This document shows, piece by piece, positions 8,748 through 17,686 of a stretch of DNA of 64,000 nt. Origin of the DNA: Bacteroidales bacterium (GTDB lineage: Bacteria > Bacteroidota > Bacteroidia > Bacteroidales > JAGOPY01); contig JAGOPY010000004.1 of the NCBI GenBank assembly GCA_017991835.1, positions 1 to 64,000 of the forward strand, read 5' to 3'. The notes beneath the pieces were generated by a model that was not told the DNA's origin, made no database searches, and saw nothing but the letters and a program-made list of their open reading frames with translations. A program made the position numbers and the translations under genes. The first letter of the stretch is position 1. Each line of letters opens with the position of its first letter.

Positions 8748-9071
8748 CGTGATAATTATGCTTTGCTTAAAAGCTGTCGCCTCATTTATCGCAGAGCATA
8801 GGAAATATTACCGGATCAAATGCAGTATGACTGTAATGTCGATATCCTCTGTAACTTTAAGGTAATGTAACGAATATAATAACGGGCTAAAAGTAAATAA
8901 ATTATAAAAGCGGTGATTTAGAATAATGGATATACGAATTTTTTTAAAAGACGAAAATAAATACGCATGCCGGCGTTGATATGATTTAATCCTGATAATT
9001 TTGCGGAACCTGTGAAAATGCGATTTTCCGCAAATGACTATTAAATTAGGGACCAATAGATTATTAACCGA
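8748..9071. other. Divergent intergenic region
   Basis: These 324 bases separate the radical SAM gene (leftward) from the carboxyltransferase gene (rightward). The region is AT-rich. It holds one convincing rightward promoter at 8976-9003; I see no leftward promoter, RNA gene or repeat. The minus-strand open frame that crosses it (8808-9143) has no coding character. Confidence 0.6.
8976..9003 (+). promoter_or_regulatory. Bacteroidota-type promoter for the carboxyltransferase gene
   Basis: TTG at 8976-8978, 17 bp, then TAATTTTG at 8996-9003, a full match to TAnnTTTG. The predicted transcript would start near 9010 and carry a leader of about 60 nt before the ATG at 9072. Confidence 0.6.
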
Positions 9072-10925
9072 ATGAAGAAAAAGATAAAGTTTTGCCTGGT
9101 TTACCGCGATATGTGGCAAAGCTCGGGAAAGTACCAGCCCCATGTCGGGCAGCTTAAGGCGGTCGCCCCTTTAATCATTGAAATGGAATGTTTCTCGCGG
9201 GTGGAAACCAACGGAGGCGCCTTCGAGCAGGTACAGCTGATGTACGGAGAAAATCCAAACGTCGCCGTCAGGGAATGGACCAAACCTTTCAATGAAGCGG
9301 GTATTCAGACGCAGATGCTGGAAAGGGCTTTGAATGGTATCAGGATGTATCCCGTTCCGAAGGATGTAAGGCGATTGATGTTCACAGTGAAGAAAGCACA
9401 GGGAGTCGATATTGCCCGGTCGTTTTGCGGATTGAACGATCACCGGAACCTTGAACTATCCATCAAATACGCGAAGGAGGCGGGGATGATCTCGCAGGCC
9501 GCCCTCTCCATCACTTTTTCCCCGGTTCATACGGTTAATTACTACATGGATGTGGTGAAAAAGATGGTTAAATACGGCGCTGAAGAGATCTGCCTGAAGG
9601 ATATGGCCGGGATCGGACGGCCGGTGATGCTGGGCGAGCTGGTCAAAAAGATCAAAAAGAAGCACTCCCATATCAAGGTTCAATACCACGGACATTCAGG
9701 CCCGGGGCTTTCGATGGCTTCGATCCTGGAGGTGGCCAGGGCCGGTGCCGATTATATCGATGTGGCGATGGAACCGCTGAGCTGGGGGATGGTCCATCCC
9801 GATATCCTCTCCGTTCATGCCCTCTTGCGCGACGCAGGCTTCAAAGTGCCTGAAATCAATATGAATGCCTATATGAAAGTCAGGTCGACGACCCAGGAAT
9901 TTATCGATGATTCCCTCGGGCTGTTTATCGATCCACGGAATAAGCAGCTCTCATCCCTGTTGATCGGAAGCGGTTTGCCGGGCGGGATGATGGGAAGCCT
10001 GATGGCCGACCTGAAAGGAGCCCACCGGAGTATCAATGCCTCGTTGAAGGGGAGGGGAATACCGGAACTGAGTGAAGATGAACTGATGGTCAGGATGTTC
10101 AACGAGGTGGAATTCATCTGGCCGAAACTGGGTTATCCGCCCCTGGTTACCCCTTTCAGCCAGTATGTTAAAAACATGGCTATCATGAATATTTTGCAGA
10201 TGGCCGGTGGAAAAGAGAGGTATTCGATGATCGACAACAATACCTGGGATATGATCCTGGGTAAAGCGGGGAGGCTGCCCGGACCGCTGGCGCCCGAGAT
10301 CATTAAGTTGGCCGGAGAACAAGGAAAGGAGTTCTACCAGGGCGTTCCCCAGGACGCATTTCCGGATGAACTGGAAAAGTACAGGAAAGAGATGACGGCT
10401 AACAATTGGGGTACAGGACCGGATGAGGAAGAGTTGTTCGAGTTTGCCATGCATGACAAACAGTACAGGGATTATAAGTCAGGCATAGCCAAAACCCGGT
10501 TTGAGGCTGAACTGGCCAAAGCAAAAGAAGCGGCTGAGGGCCCGAAGAACTTGCCGGTCGCTCCGGAACCTGCACCTGCGCCTGCTCCTGTGAAGGAAAA
10601 GCCGGTTGAAGCCAAACCAAAGGAGGTGGATCCGGATATCCGCGAGATCACAGCTCCTGCCAAAGGCCAGATCATCTATAATCTTTTTGGAGAAGATACC
10701 GAGTTTTCTACCAAAGGCGAGCATATTTCAACGGGCGACCGACTGTGCTATATCCAGACCTCGGCCTATATTGGCGAGATCACCTGCCCTTACAACGGCA
10801 TTATTTCGGAAATCGTGGTCCAGCAGGGAATTCAGGTTAAGAAGGGCGAGGTCCTTTTCCGGATCAAAGAGGTCAAACCCTCTTCTCCAGCTGAACCTCG
10901 GCGGAAATCTTCACCTCGTCGCTGA
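9072..10925 (+). CDS. Carboxyltransferase/biotinyl-domain protein (OadA/PycB-like) without the biotinyl lysine
   Basis: A 617-residue relative of oxaloacetate decarboxylase alpha and pyruvate carboxylase B subunits. The TIM-barrel carboxyltransferase domain keeps RDMWQ (12-16), GLNDHRN, Lys176 in LKDMAG and the HxH metal ligands (206, 208), but the usual HxHDT has become HGHSG. A PLP-like conserved region, an Ala/Pro linker (about 500-530) and a C-terminal biotinyl/lipoyl fold follow. Where the fold should read E-A-M-K-M it reads Q-T-S-A-Y, so Ala565 replaces the biotinylated Lys. No OadB, OadG or biotin carboxylase lies nearby. Either biotin is supplied by another protein or the enzyme has another role. 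Confidence 0.85.
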   Translation: MKKKIKFCLVYRDMWQSSGKYQPHVGQLKAVAPLIIEMECFSRVETNGGAFEQVQLMYGENPNVAVREWTKPFNEAGIQTQMLERALNGIRMYPVPKDVRRLMFTVKKAQGVDIARSFCGLNDHRNLELSIKYAKEAGMISQAALSITFSPVHTVNYYMDVVKKMVKYGAEEICLKDMAGIGRPVMLGELVKKIKKKHSHIKVQYHGHSGPGLSMASILEVARAGADYIDVAMEPLSWGMVHPDILSVHALLRDAGFKVPEINMNAYMKVRSTTQEFIDDSLGLFIDPRNKQLSSLLIGSGLPGGMMGSLMADLKGAHRSINASLKGRGIPELSEDELMVRMFNEVEFIWPKLGYPPLVTPFSQYVKNMAIMNILQMAGGKERYSMIDNNTWDMILGKAGRLPGPLAPEIIKLAGEQGKEFYQGVPQDAFPDELEKYRKEMTANNWGTGPDEEELFEFAMHDKQYRDYKSGIAKTRFEAELAKAKEAAEGPKNLPVAPEPAPAPAPVKEKPVEAKPKEVDPDIREITAPAKGQIIYNLFGEDTEFSTKGEHISTGDRLCYIQTSAYIGEITCPYNGIISEIVVQQGIQVKKGEVLFRIKEVKPSSPAEPRRKSSPRR

Positions 10926-11409
10926 CCAGCACTCCTCCGGCTTCGAGGGCCGCATTCCAGTTGAGGCCCCACTCTTTGCGGTTTATCTTGCCGCTGATAG
11001 AAAAACCTGCTTTTTCATTACCCCAGGGGTCTTTGTTGATACCACCGAATTCAACATCAAGTTTCACCTCTTTGCTTACTCCCCTGATATTCAGGATTCC
11101 GGTCAGCTCAAAATTGCCATCCCCGGTTTTCTTCAAAGAAGAACCATTGAAAACCATTTCCTTATAGTTTTCGACGTCGAAAAAGTCGGCGCTTCTCAGA
11201 TGGTTGTCACGATCGTCGACGTTCGTGAAGACTGAGGAGGTATCCACCACTACACGAATTGAAGAAGCGATAAACTGTTCTCCGTCGGAATCGGCTTCGA
11301 TATGAAATTTCCTGAATTCACCCTTAACGTTGGTGATCATCATATGTTTGACTTTGAACAAAATTTCGCTGTGCTTGGGATCAGAGATCCAGTTTGTTTG
11401 TTGTGACAT
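10873..11409 (-). CDS. YceI family protein
   Basis: A 178-residue member of the YceI lipocalin-like family, whose barrel binds isoprenoid or amide lipids. The family pattern is clear: W-x-x-D-x-x-H-S (residues 7-14), FKVKHMMIT, F..VENY, the GxLxIRG strand, and NRKEWGLNW. There is no signal peptide, so this copy is cytoplasmic, unlike periplasmic E. coli YceI. Its last 53 bases overlap the end of the convergent carboxyltransferase gene. The function in this organism is unknown. Confidence 0.88.
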   Translation of the reverse strand: MSQQTNWISDPKHSEILFKVKHMMITNVKGEFRKFHIEADSDGEQFIASSIRVVVDTSSVFTNVDDRDNHLRSADFFDVENYKEMVFNGSSLKKTGDGNFELTGILNIRGVSKEVKLDVEFGGINKDPWGNEKAGFSISGKINRKEWGLNWNAALEAGGVLVSDEVKISAEVQLEKRV

Positions 11410-11417
11410 CAGATATA

Positions 11418-11446
11418 ATTTTTAATTCTTAATTTTTAATTCATAA
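11418..11446. repeat. AT-rich tandem (TTTTTAATTC words)
   Basis: Two to three copies of a 10-bp word (TTTTTAATTC) just upstream of YceI. The same word, reversed, occurs three times at 43420-43449 just before the S46 peptidase gene. It looks like a simple dispersed filler repeat. Confidence 0.5.
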
Positions 11447-11643
11447 TGTAAATTTCTTTTAAGGGCTTTCAGAGCCACAAAATCAGGAAACACGAAAATT
11501 CATGAAAAACCATTATAAAGATGTCCGGTTTTTATAAGATTTTGTGCTTTAAACTATAATGAAAATCTTGACGGATTGTTCACACGGAAATGGTTTTTTA
11601 ATCGGGAAAACCAAAAGTTTGGCACGAATGTGAAATAATGGAG

Positions 11644-12477
11644 TTATCTGATTTTTTCCGAAGTCATGGTTACGAAAGGTATAGTCAGACGAAAATGTCC
11701 TTTTTCGGACGAGATTGTGTTTATCCTGTTTTCTATGTCGCTGAATATGGTCTGATGATAATTTTTTGGAACGGTTTCGAGCCAGGGTCCGAGAAAAGCG
11801 AGACGAATGAAGAAATGGCTAAAAAGGGCAGTGCCGTCAGTGAAGGTATAATGGAACCAGTCGTGGTCAACTGATGTTATTATGAATCCCGATTTCTCAA
11901 GCAGGCCGGCAACTTCGGGCAAAGGTTTTCTTTTTTGGCGGATATGATTTTTCATGGCAGTGACCGAAGCTGCCAGATTATATTCCGATAAGACTTCCTG
12001 CATGATTGAGTAAAACTCCGTCATAGTTTCTTCGGTATTCATGGTAAAGATGAGTTTACCGCTCGGTACAAGGACGCGGAAAGACTCTTTCAGCACCTGT
12101 TCCATATCATCGACATTATTCAGCCCGTTATTGCTGATGATAAGATCGACAGAGTTATCGCCCAGGGGAAGGGTTTCTGCCGGCGCATTGAACAGGGTGA
12201 TGTTATTGATCCCGAACAGTCTGATTTTCTCGCCGGCTCTGTCGCACGCCTCTTTCCACGGATCGATGCCGTAGATTTTACATGAATTGCCCAGGCGGGA
12301 AGCCAGTTCGATCAGCGGCACCCCTGTGCCGAACCCGATATCGAGAACGCGGAGGTTTTTAGCCGGGATCACTTTATCGAGGATTTGCAGGGCAAACGGT
12401 GCAGACCAAAGCGGCAGTTCATCCAGGTAATGGATCAGGGCAGGGTCATGTTCGTCGATGATAGAAAATTTTCTCAT
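11644..12477 (-). CDS. Class I SAM-dependent methyltransferase
   Basis: A 277-residue methyltransferase. Motif I is VLDIGFGTG (about residue 45), followed by the acidic residue in YGIDPW and the motif IV region VDLIISNNGLNN. The rest matches small-molecule methyltransferases of the Methyltransf_11/25 type. The substrate is unknown. I prefer the ATG at 12477, because an extension to 12492 would read into the 13-bp repeat at 12478-12490. It lies downstream of the symporter gene and is separated from it only by repeats. Confidence 0.85.
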   Translation of the reverse strand: MRKFSIIDEHDPALIHYLDELPLWSAPFALQILDKVIPAKNLRVLDIGFGTGVPLIELASRLGNSCKIYGIDPWKEACDRAGEKIRLFGINNITLFNAPAETLPLGDNSVDLIISNNGLNNVDDMEQVLKESFRVLVPSGKLIFTMNTEETMTEFYSIMQEVLSEYNLAASVTAMKNHIRQKRKPLPEVAGLLEKSGFIITSVDHDWFHYTFTDGTALFSHFFIRLAFLGPWLETVPKNYHQTIFSDIENRINTISSEKGHFRLTIPFVTMTSEKIR

Positions 12478-12532
12478 GAGACTCCATCTCATTTATTTCG
12501 AGACTCCATCTCACCCATCGGGATGGAGTCTC
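12478..12532. repeat. 13-bp palindromic repeat cluster (3 copies)
   Basis: Copies: GAGACTCCATCTC at 12478-12490 and 12500-12512, and the reverse form GGGATGGAGTCTC at 12520-12532. The starts are 22 and 20 bp apart. The second and third copies can pair into a hairpin with a 7-nt loop. The cluster fills the whole gap between the symporter stop and the methyltransferase start, with one copy touching the ATG. Confidence 0.9.
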
Positions 12533-12535
12533 ATA

Positions 12536-13759
12536 TTATACCTTTAACTTTTCTCCTTCACTTTTAGCAATAACAACCGCGCAGCAAGTGTCGCCCCACA
12601 CATTGACGGTGGTGCGGAACATGTCGAGTATCCGGTCGACGGCCAGGATCAACCCGATTCCCTCAAGTGGCAGACCGGCAGCTGATAATATGATAGACAT
12701 CATCACCAGCCCTGCCATGGGCACACCGGCTGCACCAATGGCAGCCAGCAGCGAAGTAGCAACGATGAGCACCTGTTGCCCGAAGCTGAGCGGGATGCCG
12801 TAAGCCTGGGCGATGAAGATGACCGCAACACATTCGTAAAGTGCAGTTCCGTTCATATTTATGGTTGCCCCCAATGGAAGAGTGAAACTCGTGATTTTAT
12901 TGGACACCCCGGCATTCACTTCGACCGATTCCATGGTCAATGGTAACGTTGCATTGGAAGACGAGGTCGAAAATGCCGTGAATAATGCCGTTTTTACGGC
13001 ATTGAAATGCCGGAGAGGGTTAATACGGCCGATAAATCGGATGATCAACGGCATGAATACAACGGCATGAATGATTAACCCCAATAAAACAACTACCATG
13101 TATATTCCGAGGCTTTCAAAAAGCGCTGCCACATCTTTGTGCGGCGCGATCTTTTCTGCAACCAGCCCGAAAATTCCCAGAGGGGTGAATTTTATAATAA
13201 AGAAAGTGATCTTCATCATCACTTCAAACACGGCATTGAAAAAGTCGGTAAGCTGTTTTCTTGGTTTTTCGGATACTTTGATGATAAAAAATCCAAAAAG
13301 CAGGGCGAACAGGATTACCGAAAGCAATTGCCGGTTGACCGACATGACGGCGAAGACATTCTCCGGTACGATATCGATCAGGATTTGCCCTAATGAACCG
13401 GAGGCTGCAGGGATCTCCGCTTTTTCGATCAGGTTAAGGTCGGCGCCGACACCCGGCTGAAAGAAATTAACCAGCACAAGCCCGGTTAAGATAGCTATCA
13501 CTGTTGTGATGACATAAAACAGCATTGTCTTTAATCCAATCCGGCCCAGGTTCTGGGCGTCGCCTATGTTAGCCACTCCGCAGATCATCGAACTGATTAC
13601 CAGCGGCATAATGATCATTTGCAGGGCCCTGAGAAAGATCGTTCCCATCCAGCTGACATATTTTACGTATTCGGAAAAATATATTCCGAAGAGGACTGCC
13701 AGGGCCAGTGCAATCAGGATTTGCCAGTGAAGGGCAGGGAGCTTTATTTTCAACGACAT
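12536..13759 (-). CDS. Dicarboxylate/amino acid:cation symporter (DAACS/SLC1 family)
   Basis: A 407-residue inner-membrane symporter of the GltP/GltT/DctA family that takes up glutamate, aspartate or C4-dicarboxylates with H+ or Na+. It has about eight membrane segments and the family hairpin-loop motifs: STSSSNATLPLT (HP1), ATINMNGTALYE (segment 7, NMNGT in place of the common NMDGT), AAIGAAGVPMAG (HP2) and DRILDMFRTTVNVWGD (segment 8). Which substrate it prefers cannot be read securely. It sits between threonine deaminase and a methyltransferase on the same strand, with repeats on both sides. Confidence 0.93.
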   Translation of the reverse strand: MSLKIKLPALHWQILIALALAVLFGIYFSEYVKYVSWMGTIFLRALQMIIMPLVISSMICGVANIGDAQNLGRIGLKTMLFYVITTVIAILTGLVLVNFFQPGVGADLNLIEKAEIPAASGSLGQILIDIVPENVFAVMSVNRQLLSVILFALLFGFFIIKVSEKPRKQLTDFFNAVFEVMMKITFFIIKFTPLGIFGLVAEKIAPHKDVAALFESLGIYMVVVLLGLIIHAVVFMPLIIRFIGRINPLRHFNAVKTALFTAFSTSSSNATLPLTMESVEVNAGVSNKITSFTLPLGATINMNGTALYECVAVIFIAQAYGIPLSFGQQVLIVATSLLAAIGAAGVPMAGLVMMSIILSAAGLPLEGIGLILAVDRILDMFRTTVNVWGDTCCAVVIAKSEGEKLKV

Positions 13760-13814
13760 AAAGGAGTTGTTCTTTGAGGGATTAAATGTACAAAAAGAAT
13801 GGGATTTGTAATTT

Positions 13815-13827
13815 GAGATGGCATCTC
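13815..13827. repeat. Variant of the 13-bp palindromic repeat
   Basis: GAGATGGCATCTC, a more symmetrical variant of the dispersed 13-mer, in the gap between the ilvA stop and the symporter start. Confidence 0.65.
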
Positions 13828-13839
13828 ATCAGAACATCC

Positions 13840-15057
13840 CTATCGCAGCACCTCAAACTTCTTCATCTTCCCCTCCAGCGCTTTGCAAACCATGTCGAGC
13901 TGCTCAATCTGCTGAAGGTTAAAGGTGATGGTTACCAGCACATGGCCAACCGGAACCGTTGTGATCGAACGCTCATGGCTGATTTCATTAATATTGGCAA
14001 ACAGGTTTTCCAGAATGGTAATCACCGATTTCAATTCGCCGGGCATATCCGGGATCAAAACGGCGATCCGCGCTCTGAGGCCTTCAGCCATCATCCCCTT
14101 CTCAAGGATCTGCTCAAGCAAACCCATGTTGATGTTTCCCCCGCTGATGACAGTCACGACCTGACGGCTCTTGAAATCCAGTTTCTTGTGAAGCACAGCC
14201 GCCATGGAGGCTACCCCTGCCGGCTCAGCCAGCAGTTTCGCCCTTTGCAGGAGCAGATAAGCAGCGTGAGCGATCTCCGCGTCTGAAACCGTCACAATCT
14301 CGTCCACAAATTGCTTCGCTGCTGCAAAAGTAAGCTCACCGGGCGTTTTCACCGCAATGCCGTCGGCGATGGTCGACATGCTGGTCAGTCGGGTTAATTT
14401 TCCATCCCGGAGCGATGTTTGCATGGATGCTGCGCCCTCAGCTTCCACGCCAATGATCCTGATATCGGGATTGGTCTTCTTTAAGGCAATGGCAATTCCG
14501 GCAATTAATCCTCCGCCACCGATCGGAACCACCACATCCTGTATGGTTTCCAGCGCCTGGAACAGTTCCAGCCCGATCGTCCCCTGGCCGGCAATGATCA
14601 AGGGATCATCAAAGGCATGGATGAAGACTGCGCCCGATGATTCCTGGAATTTCTTTGCCGCTGACAGGGCATCGTCGAATGTCTCTCCTTCCAGCTTTAC
14701 GTCAGCACCATAACTCCGGGTGGCAATCACCTTAAGCGGGGGTGTGAACACCGGCATAAAAACCGTAGCTCTCAGACCGAGAGCCCGTGCGGCAAAAGCA
14801 ACCCCCTGTGCATGATTGCCTGCCGAAGCGCACACAACGCCGTTGGCCAGTTCCCCGGGATCCAACGAACTGATTTTATTATATGCCCCCCTGACCTTAA
14901 AAGAGCCCGTCGACTGGAAATTTTCCAGTTTCAGGAAGATGTGGGCGCCCGACATGGCGGAGAATGATTTGGAAGGCTCCAGTGGGGTGTTTTTCACCAC
15001 CCCTTTCAGCCTCATCTGGGCTTTAATAATGTCTGAATAATCGGGCAATGTCAGCAT
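13840..15057 (-). CDS. ilvA: Threonine ammonia-lyase
   Basis: A PLP enzyme that deaminates threonine (and serine) to 2-oxobutyrate (or pyruvate), for isoleucine synthesis or threonine catabolism. The 405-residue protein has the PLP lysine in GSFKVRGAYN (Lys54), the phosphate-binding loop PIGGGGLIAG, and one C-terminal ACT-like domain (about residue 325 on). A single ACT domain is typical of the shorter, often catabolic form. ATG 15057 is preferred over a TTG at 15066. The product 2-oxobutyrate can feed the propionyl/methylmalonyl-CoA route encoded at 47.7-51.9 kb, which favours a catabolic role by inference. Confidence 0.93.
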   Translation of the reverse strand: MLTLPDYSDIIKAQMRLKGVVKNTPLEPSKSFSAMSGAHIFLKLENFQSTGSFKVRGAYNKISSLDPGELANGVVCASAGNHAQGVAFAARALGLRATVFMPVFTPPLKVIATRSYGADVKLEGETFDDALSAAKKFQESSGAVFIHAFDDPLIIAGQGTIGLELFQALETIQDVVVPIGGGGLIAGIAIALKKTNPDIRIIGVEAEGAASMQTSLRDGKLTRLTSMSTIADGIAVKTPGELTFAAAKQFVDEIVTVSDAEIAHAAYLLLQRAKLLAEPAGVASMAAVLHKKLDFKSRQVVTVISGGNINMGLLEQILEKGMMAEGLRARIAVLIPDMPGELKSVITILENLFANINEISHERSITTVPVGHVLVTITFNLQQIEQLDMVCKALEGKMKKFEVLR

Positions 15058-15107
15058 ATCGGGCAATTTTTGCCGGTAAAATTATTAATAATTGAGGTAG
15101 GAAAATT

Positions 15108-15182
15108 GAGACTCCATCTCGAATCATGAGATGGAGTCTCAATCAAGCGAGACTCCATCTGGATTAACCGAGATGGAGTCTC
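15108..15182. repeat. 13-bp palindromic repeat cluster (4 copies, alternating)
   Basis: Forward copy 15108-15120, reverse 15128-15140, forward with one change 15149-15161, reverse 15170-15182. The starts are 20, 21 and 21 bp apart. The first pair forms a perfect 13-bp stem with a 7-nt loop and the second an 11-bp stem. The cluster lies between the DUF1801 stop and the ilvA start on the same strand. Confidence 0.93.
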
Positions 15183-15192
15183 AAAATAACCT

Positions 15193-15585
15193 TCATCTCT
15201 TCCGCTTCTTTAACCTGGCTTCGGCCTTTTCCAGATTCGTAATCGCCGCAAACCTTACCACCTGAACAATTAATTCAACCGGAACCGGCCGGTCAAATGG
15301 AAAGTGTATGGCCGACTTGGTCGTTTTATAGCTTTTCAGCTCCTCAACAAAGGCCTTGTGAATTTCAGGAGATACAAAAAGACTGTAATGATCCTTGAAA
15401 ACTGCATAAAAGCACAGAATGCCATGAAATTTGAAGGCAGGCATCTGGTAACTGATGGCTTCCGTTGCATCCGGAACAGCTTCCCGGATTGTTTGCCGGA
15501 TCAGCGCCAGGTTGGCCCGGGATTGTTCCGGCTGACATGTAATATATTCATCTGCCGAATGGTAGACCGCTGTCATTTTCACCAT
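15193..15585 (-). CDS. DUF1801 (YdhG-like) family protein
   Basis: A 130-residue cytoplasmic protein of the DUF1801/YdhG family, whose members have been linked to iron chaperone-like roles. Family features seen: the N-terminal YI..QPE segment, AVPDATEAISYQMPAF, and a middle YSLFVSPE strand with a basic C-terminal tail (ARLKKRKR). The biochemical function is not established. It begins 10 nt after the stop of the secreted propeller gene and may be cotranscribed with it. Confidence 0.85.
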   Translation of the reverse strand: MVKMTAVYHSADEYITCQPEQSRANLALIRQTIREAVPDATEAISYQMPAFKFHGILCFYAVFKDHYSLFVSPEIHKAFVEELKSYKTTKSAIHFPFDRPVPVELIVQVVRFAAITNLEKAEARLKKRKR

Positions 15586-15595
15586 AATCTCAAAT

Positions 15596-17221
15596 CTAAT
15601 ATACTATGAGCTTTTTTTCTGATATACCCAGTGTCGTCGTTACTTTTACAATATATGCCCCGGAGGGTATGCCCGAAATATTGAATGTTTGTTCGTCTTT
15701 TTCGGGTACTTTGAATTCTTGGACGATAATCTGCCTTCCCGTTAGGTCGCAAACGGAAATCAGCGCAGCCCCGCACGGAACCTGAACAGTCAGTTGATGA
15801 TCGGCCGGATTTGGATAAAGGTTAATGGAATTACCGGAAGAAAAATCTTCCACCAGAGAAGGGCCGGCGTATTTTACCGTGAAAATATCCCTGGAATTTT
15901 GTTGACCGTAATATTCTGTTGAACCGGTAACGAAAACATCTCCGGAAGGATCGGCAGCAATGGCATACCCCTGGTCGTAATTATTGCCCGGGCCGTCGAA
16001 CCGGCTCACCCATTCTATCAGCCCTTCGGGATTATATTTTATCAGAACCATATCGGTTGTGCTGATATATGGCGAGGGAGGATTATAAGAATAACCTGTT
16101 ACAAAGATGTTTCCTGAAGGATCGATGGCAACTGATGTGGCCACGTCGTCCAGGTTATCCGGACCGTTATACCTGGCAACCCAGTCTTCACCTCCATCCG
16201 GATTATACCTTATCGTGCAGTAATCATAATTACCGCTTGTTCCGCCGCTTTGCCCTGTTACATAAACATTGCCCTCATCATCGAGTTTCAAATCCCAAGC
16301 TTTGTCATATGAACCGGCCGGCCCATTGTATCGGGCGACCCATTTCTGAACACCATTGGAATCGTATTTGACTGTCGCGTAATCATCAGCATTTAAACCC
16401 CAGCTTGCACCGGTCACATAGACATTCCTATCGTCATCCACCGCAATGGCATAAGCCCTGTCGTCATCAGACCCGGTGCCGTTATAAACCCTTACCCATG
16501 CTGTATCACCATTGGGCTTATATTTTGCCGTCGCATAATTATATCTCGTGCTGACATCCCCTTCAAAATAACCCGTAATATAGACATAACCTAAATTATC
16601 TACTGCTATTGCCGTAGCCCGGTCGTTTGGCATGCCGGATCCTCCAAGGCGCCGGGTCCAGACCGTGTCGCCGCCGGGAGTCAATTTCAACGTTGCAAAA
16701 TCGGCCCACATTGAACTGGAATATCCGGCACTGGCACCGGTGACATACACGTACCCATCATCATCCACAACTATATCCGCAGCGTCATCATCATTATTCA
16801 CATCCAGTCCTTTATAGATGCTTTTCCAGGCAAATGCCCCTGATCCATCAATCTTCAGGGTGACATAATCCCTTCTTGAGGACCCTTCATGGCTCCCACC
16901 GGTAGCGTATACATTTCCTTCACTATCTGTAGTGATAGCTGCCAGGAAATCTTCATAGGCTCCCGTACCGTCATATTCATAAGACCATTTGAACTCACCG
17001 GCAGATGTGTATTTTAAAACGACATAGTTGGGCGCTCCATTGGTGATCGATACTGATGTTCCTCCCACAAACACATTTCCGGAAGGATCGAGGGCAATTG
17101 CGACTCCGTTATCGAAATAATCGTCATTGCCATTATAAATCATTGACCAGTCGGGAGAAACCTGGGCAAAAAGACCGGCCGGAATCATCAATATCAAAAA
17201 ATACAGACAAGACTTTGTCAT
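15596..17221 (-). CDS. Secreted SBBP-repeat beta-propeller with type A sorting domain
   Basis: A 541-residue exported protein. A signal peptide (cut near GLFAQ) is followed by about nine repeats of roughly 45-50 residues. Each contains a D-x-x-GNVYVTG-type strand and a Y-x-GxG or YNGPG turn, the SBBP beta-propeller pattern. The type A sorting domain begins at LYPNPADH. Such propellers are usually cell-surface or secreted and of unknown ligand. ATG 17221 starts the signal peptide; a TTG at 17248 is rejected. Confidence 0.88.
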   Translation of the reverse strand: MTKSCLYFLILMIPAGLFAQVSPDWSMIYNGNDDYFDNGVAIALDPSGNVFVGGTSVSITNGAPNYVVLKYTSAGEFKWSYEYDGTGAYEDFLAAITTDSEGNVYATGGSHEGSSRRDYVTLKIDGSGAFAWKSIYKGLDVNNDDDAADIVVDDDGYVYVTGASAGYSSSMWADFATLKLTPGGDTVWTRRLGGSGMPNDRATAIAVDNLGYVYITGYFEGDVSTRYNYATAKYKPNGDTAWVRVYNGTGSDDDRAYAIAVDDDRNVYVTGASWGLNADDYATVKYDSNGVQKWVARYNGPAGSYDKAWDLKLDDEGNVYVTGQSGGTSGNYDYCTIRYNPDGGEDWVARYNGPDNLDDVATSVAIDPSGNIFVTGYSYNPPSPYISTTDMVLIKYNPEGLIEWVSRFDGPGNNYDQGYAIAADPSGDVFVTGSTEYYGQQNSRDIFTVKYAGPSLVEDFSSGNSINLYPNPADHQLTVQVPCGAALISVCDLTGRQIIVQEFKVPEKDEQTFNISGIPSGAYIVKVTTTLGISEKKLIVY

Positions 17222-17317
17222 GGCGGGAAGTTTTTGGTAAAAAGGCAATGCAAGATAAGAATATTATTGACAAACCTGACTGAATACCGGCAGCATTTCA
17301 ATATGATTATTTATGCT

Positions 17318-17686
17318 TCAGCCGCCCGACCGTTTGACCTTGTAATGAAGGTTTTGCAGGAATTCAATTGTCTTTACCACGAAATCGCCCTGGATGATGA
17401 TATCTCCCTCTTTCGCGCTTCCTCCGACTCCGAATTTCGATTTCAACAGCTTCGCCAGTAGCTCCAGGTCTTCATCCCTGCCGATAAATCCCTGGATCAG
17501 GGTGACCGATTTGCCTTTGCGCTGCTTCCGGTCGAGACTCACCCGGAGGTTTTGCTGTTGGGGGGGGAGGGTGCCGGGTTCAGCGCTCTCACCGGTTGAG
17601 TATGAATAATCGGGATTGGTGGAATATACTACACCAAGGCGTGATTTCCAGTCGCTGGAGGGCGACGGTTTATTTTTCGAGGTCAT
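17318..17686 (-). CDS. SUI1/YciH family translation factor homolog
   Basis: A 122-residue homolog of eukaryotic/archaeal eIF1 and bacterial YciH, which influence start-codon fidelity on the small ribosomal subunit. The SUI1 core is in the second half: [40 protein letters not shown], and the closing helix. The N-terminal 50 residues are low-complexity and variable. Its first 17 bases overlap the end of the DUF2271 protein gene, so the two genes are likely cotranscribed without a functional link. Confidence 0.92.
   Translation of the reverse strand: MTSKNKPSPSSDWKSRLGVVYSTNPDYSYSTGESAEPGTLPPQQQNLRVSLDRKQRKGKSVTLIQGFIGRDEDLELLAKLLKSKFGVGGSAKEGDIIIQGDFVVKTIEFLQNLHYKVKRSGG

Noticed and set aside
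8808..9143. 111-residue minus-strand frame in the divergent gap
   Set aside because: It is an AT-rich frame covering a promoter and the start of the carboxyltransferase gene, with no family features.
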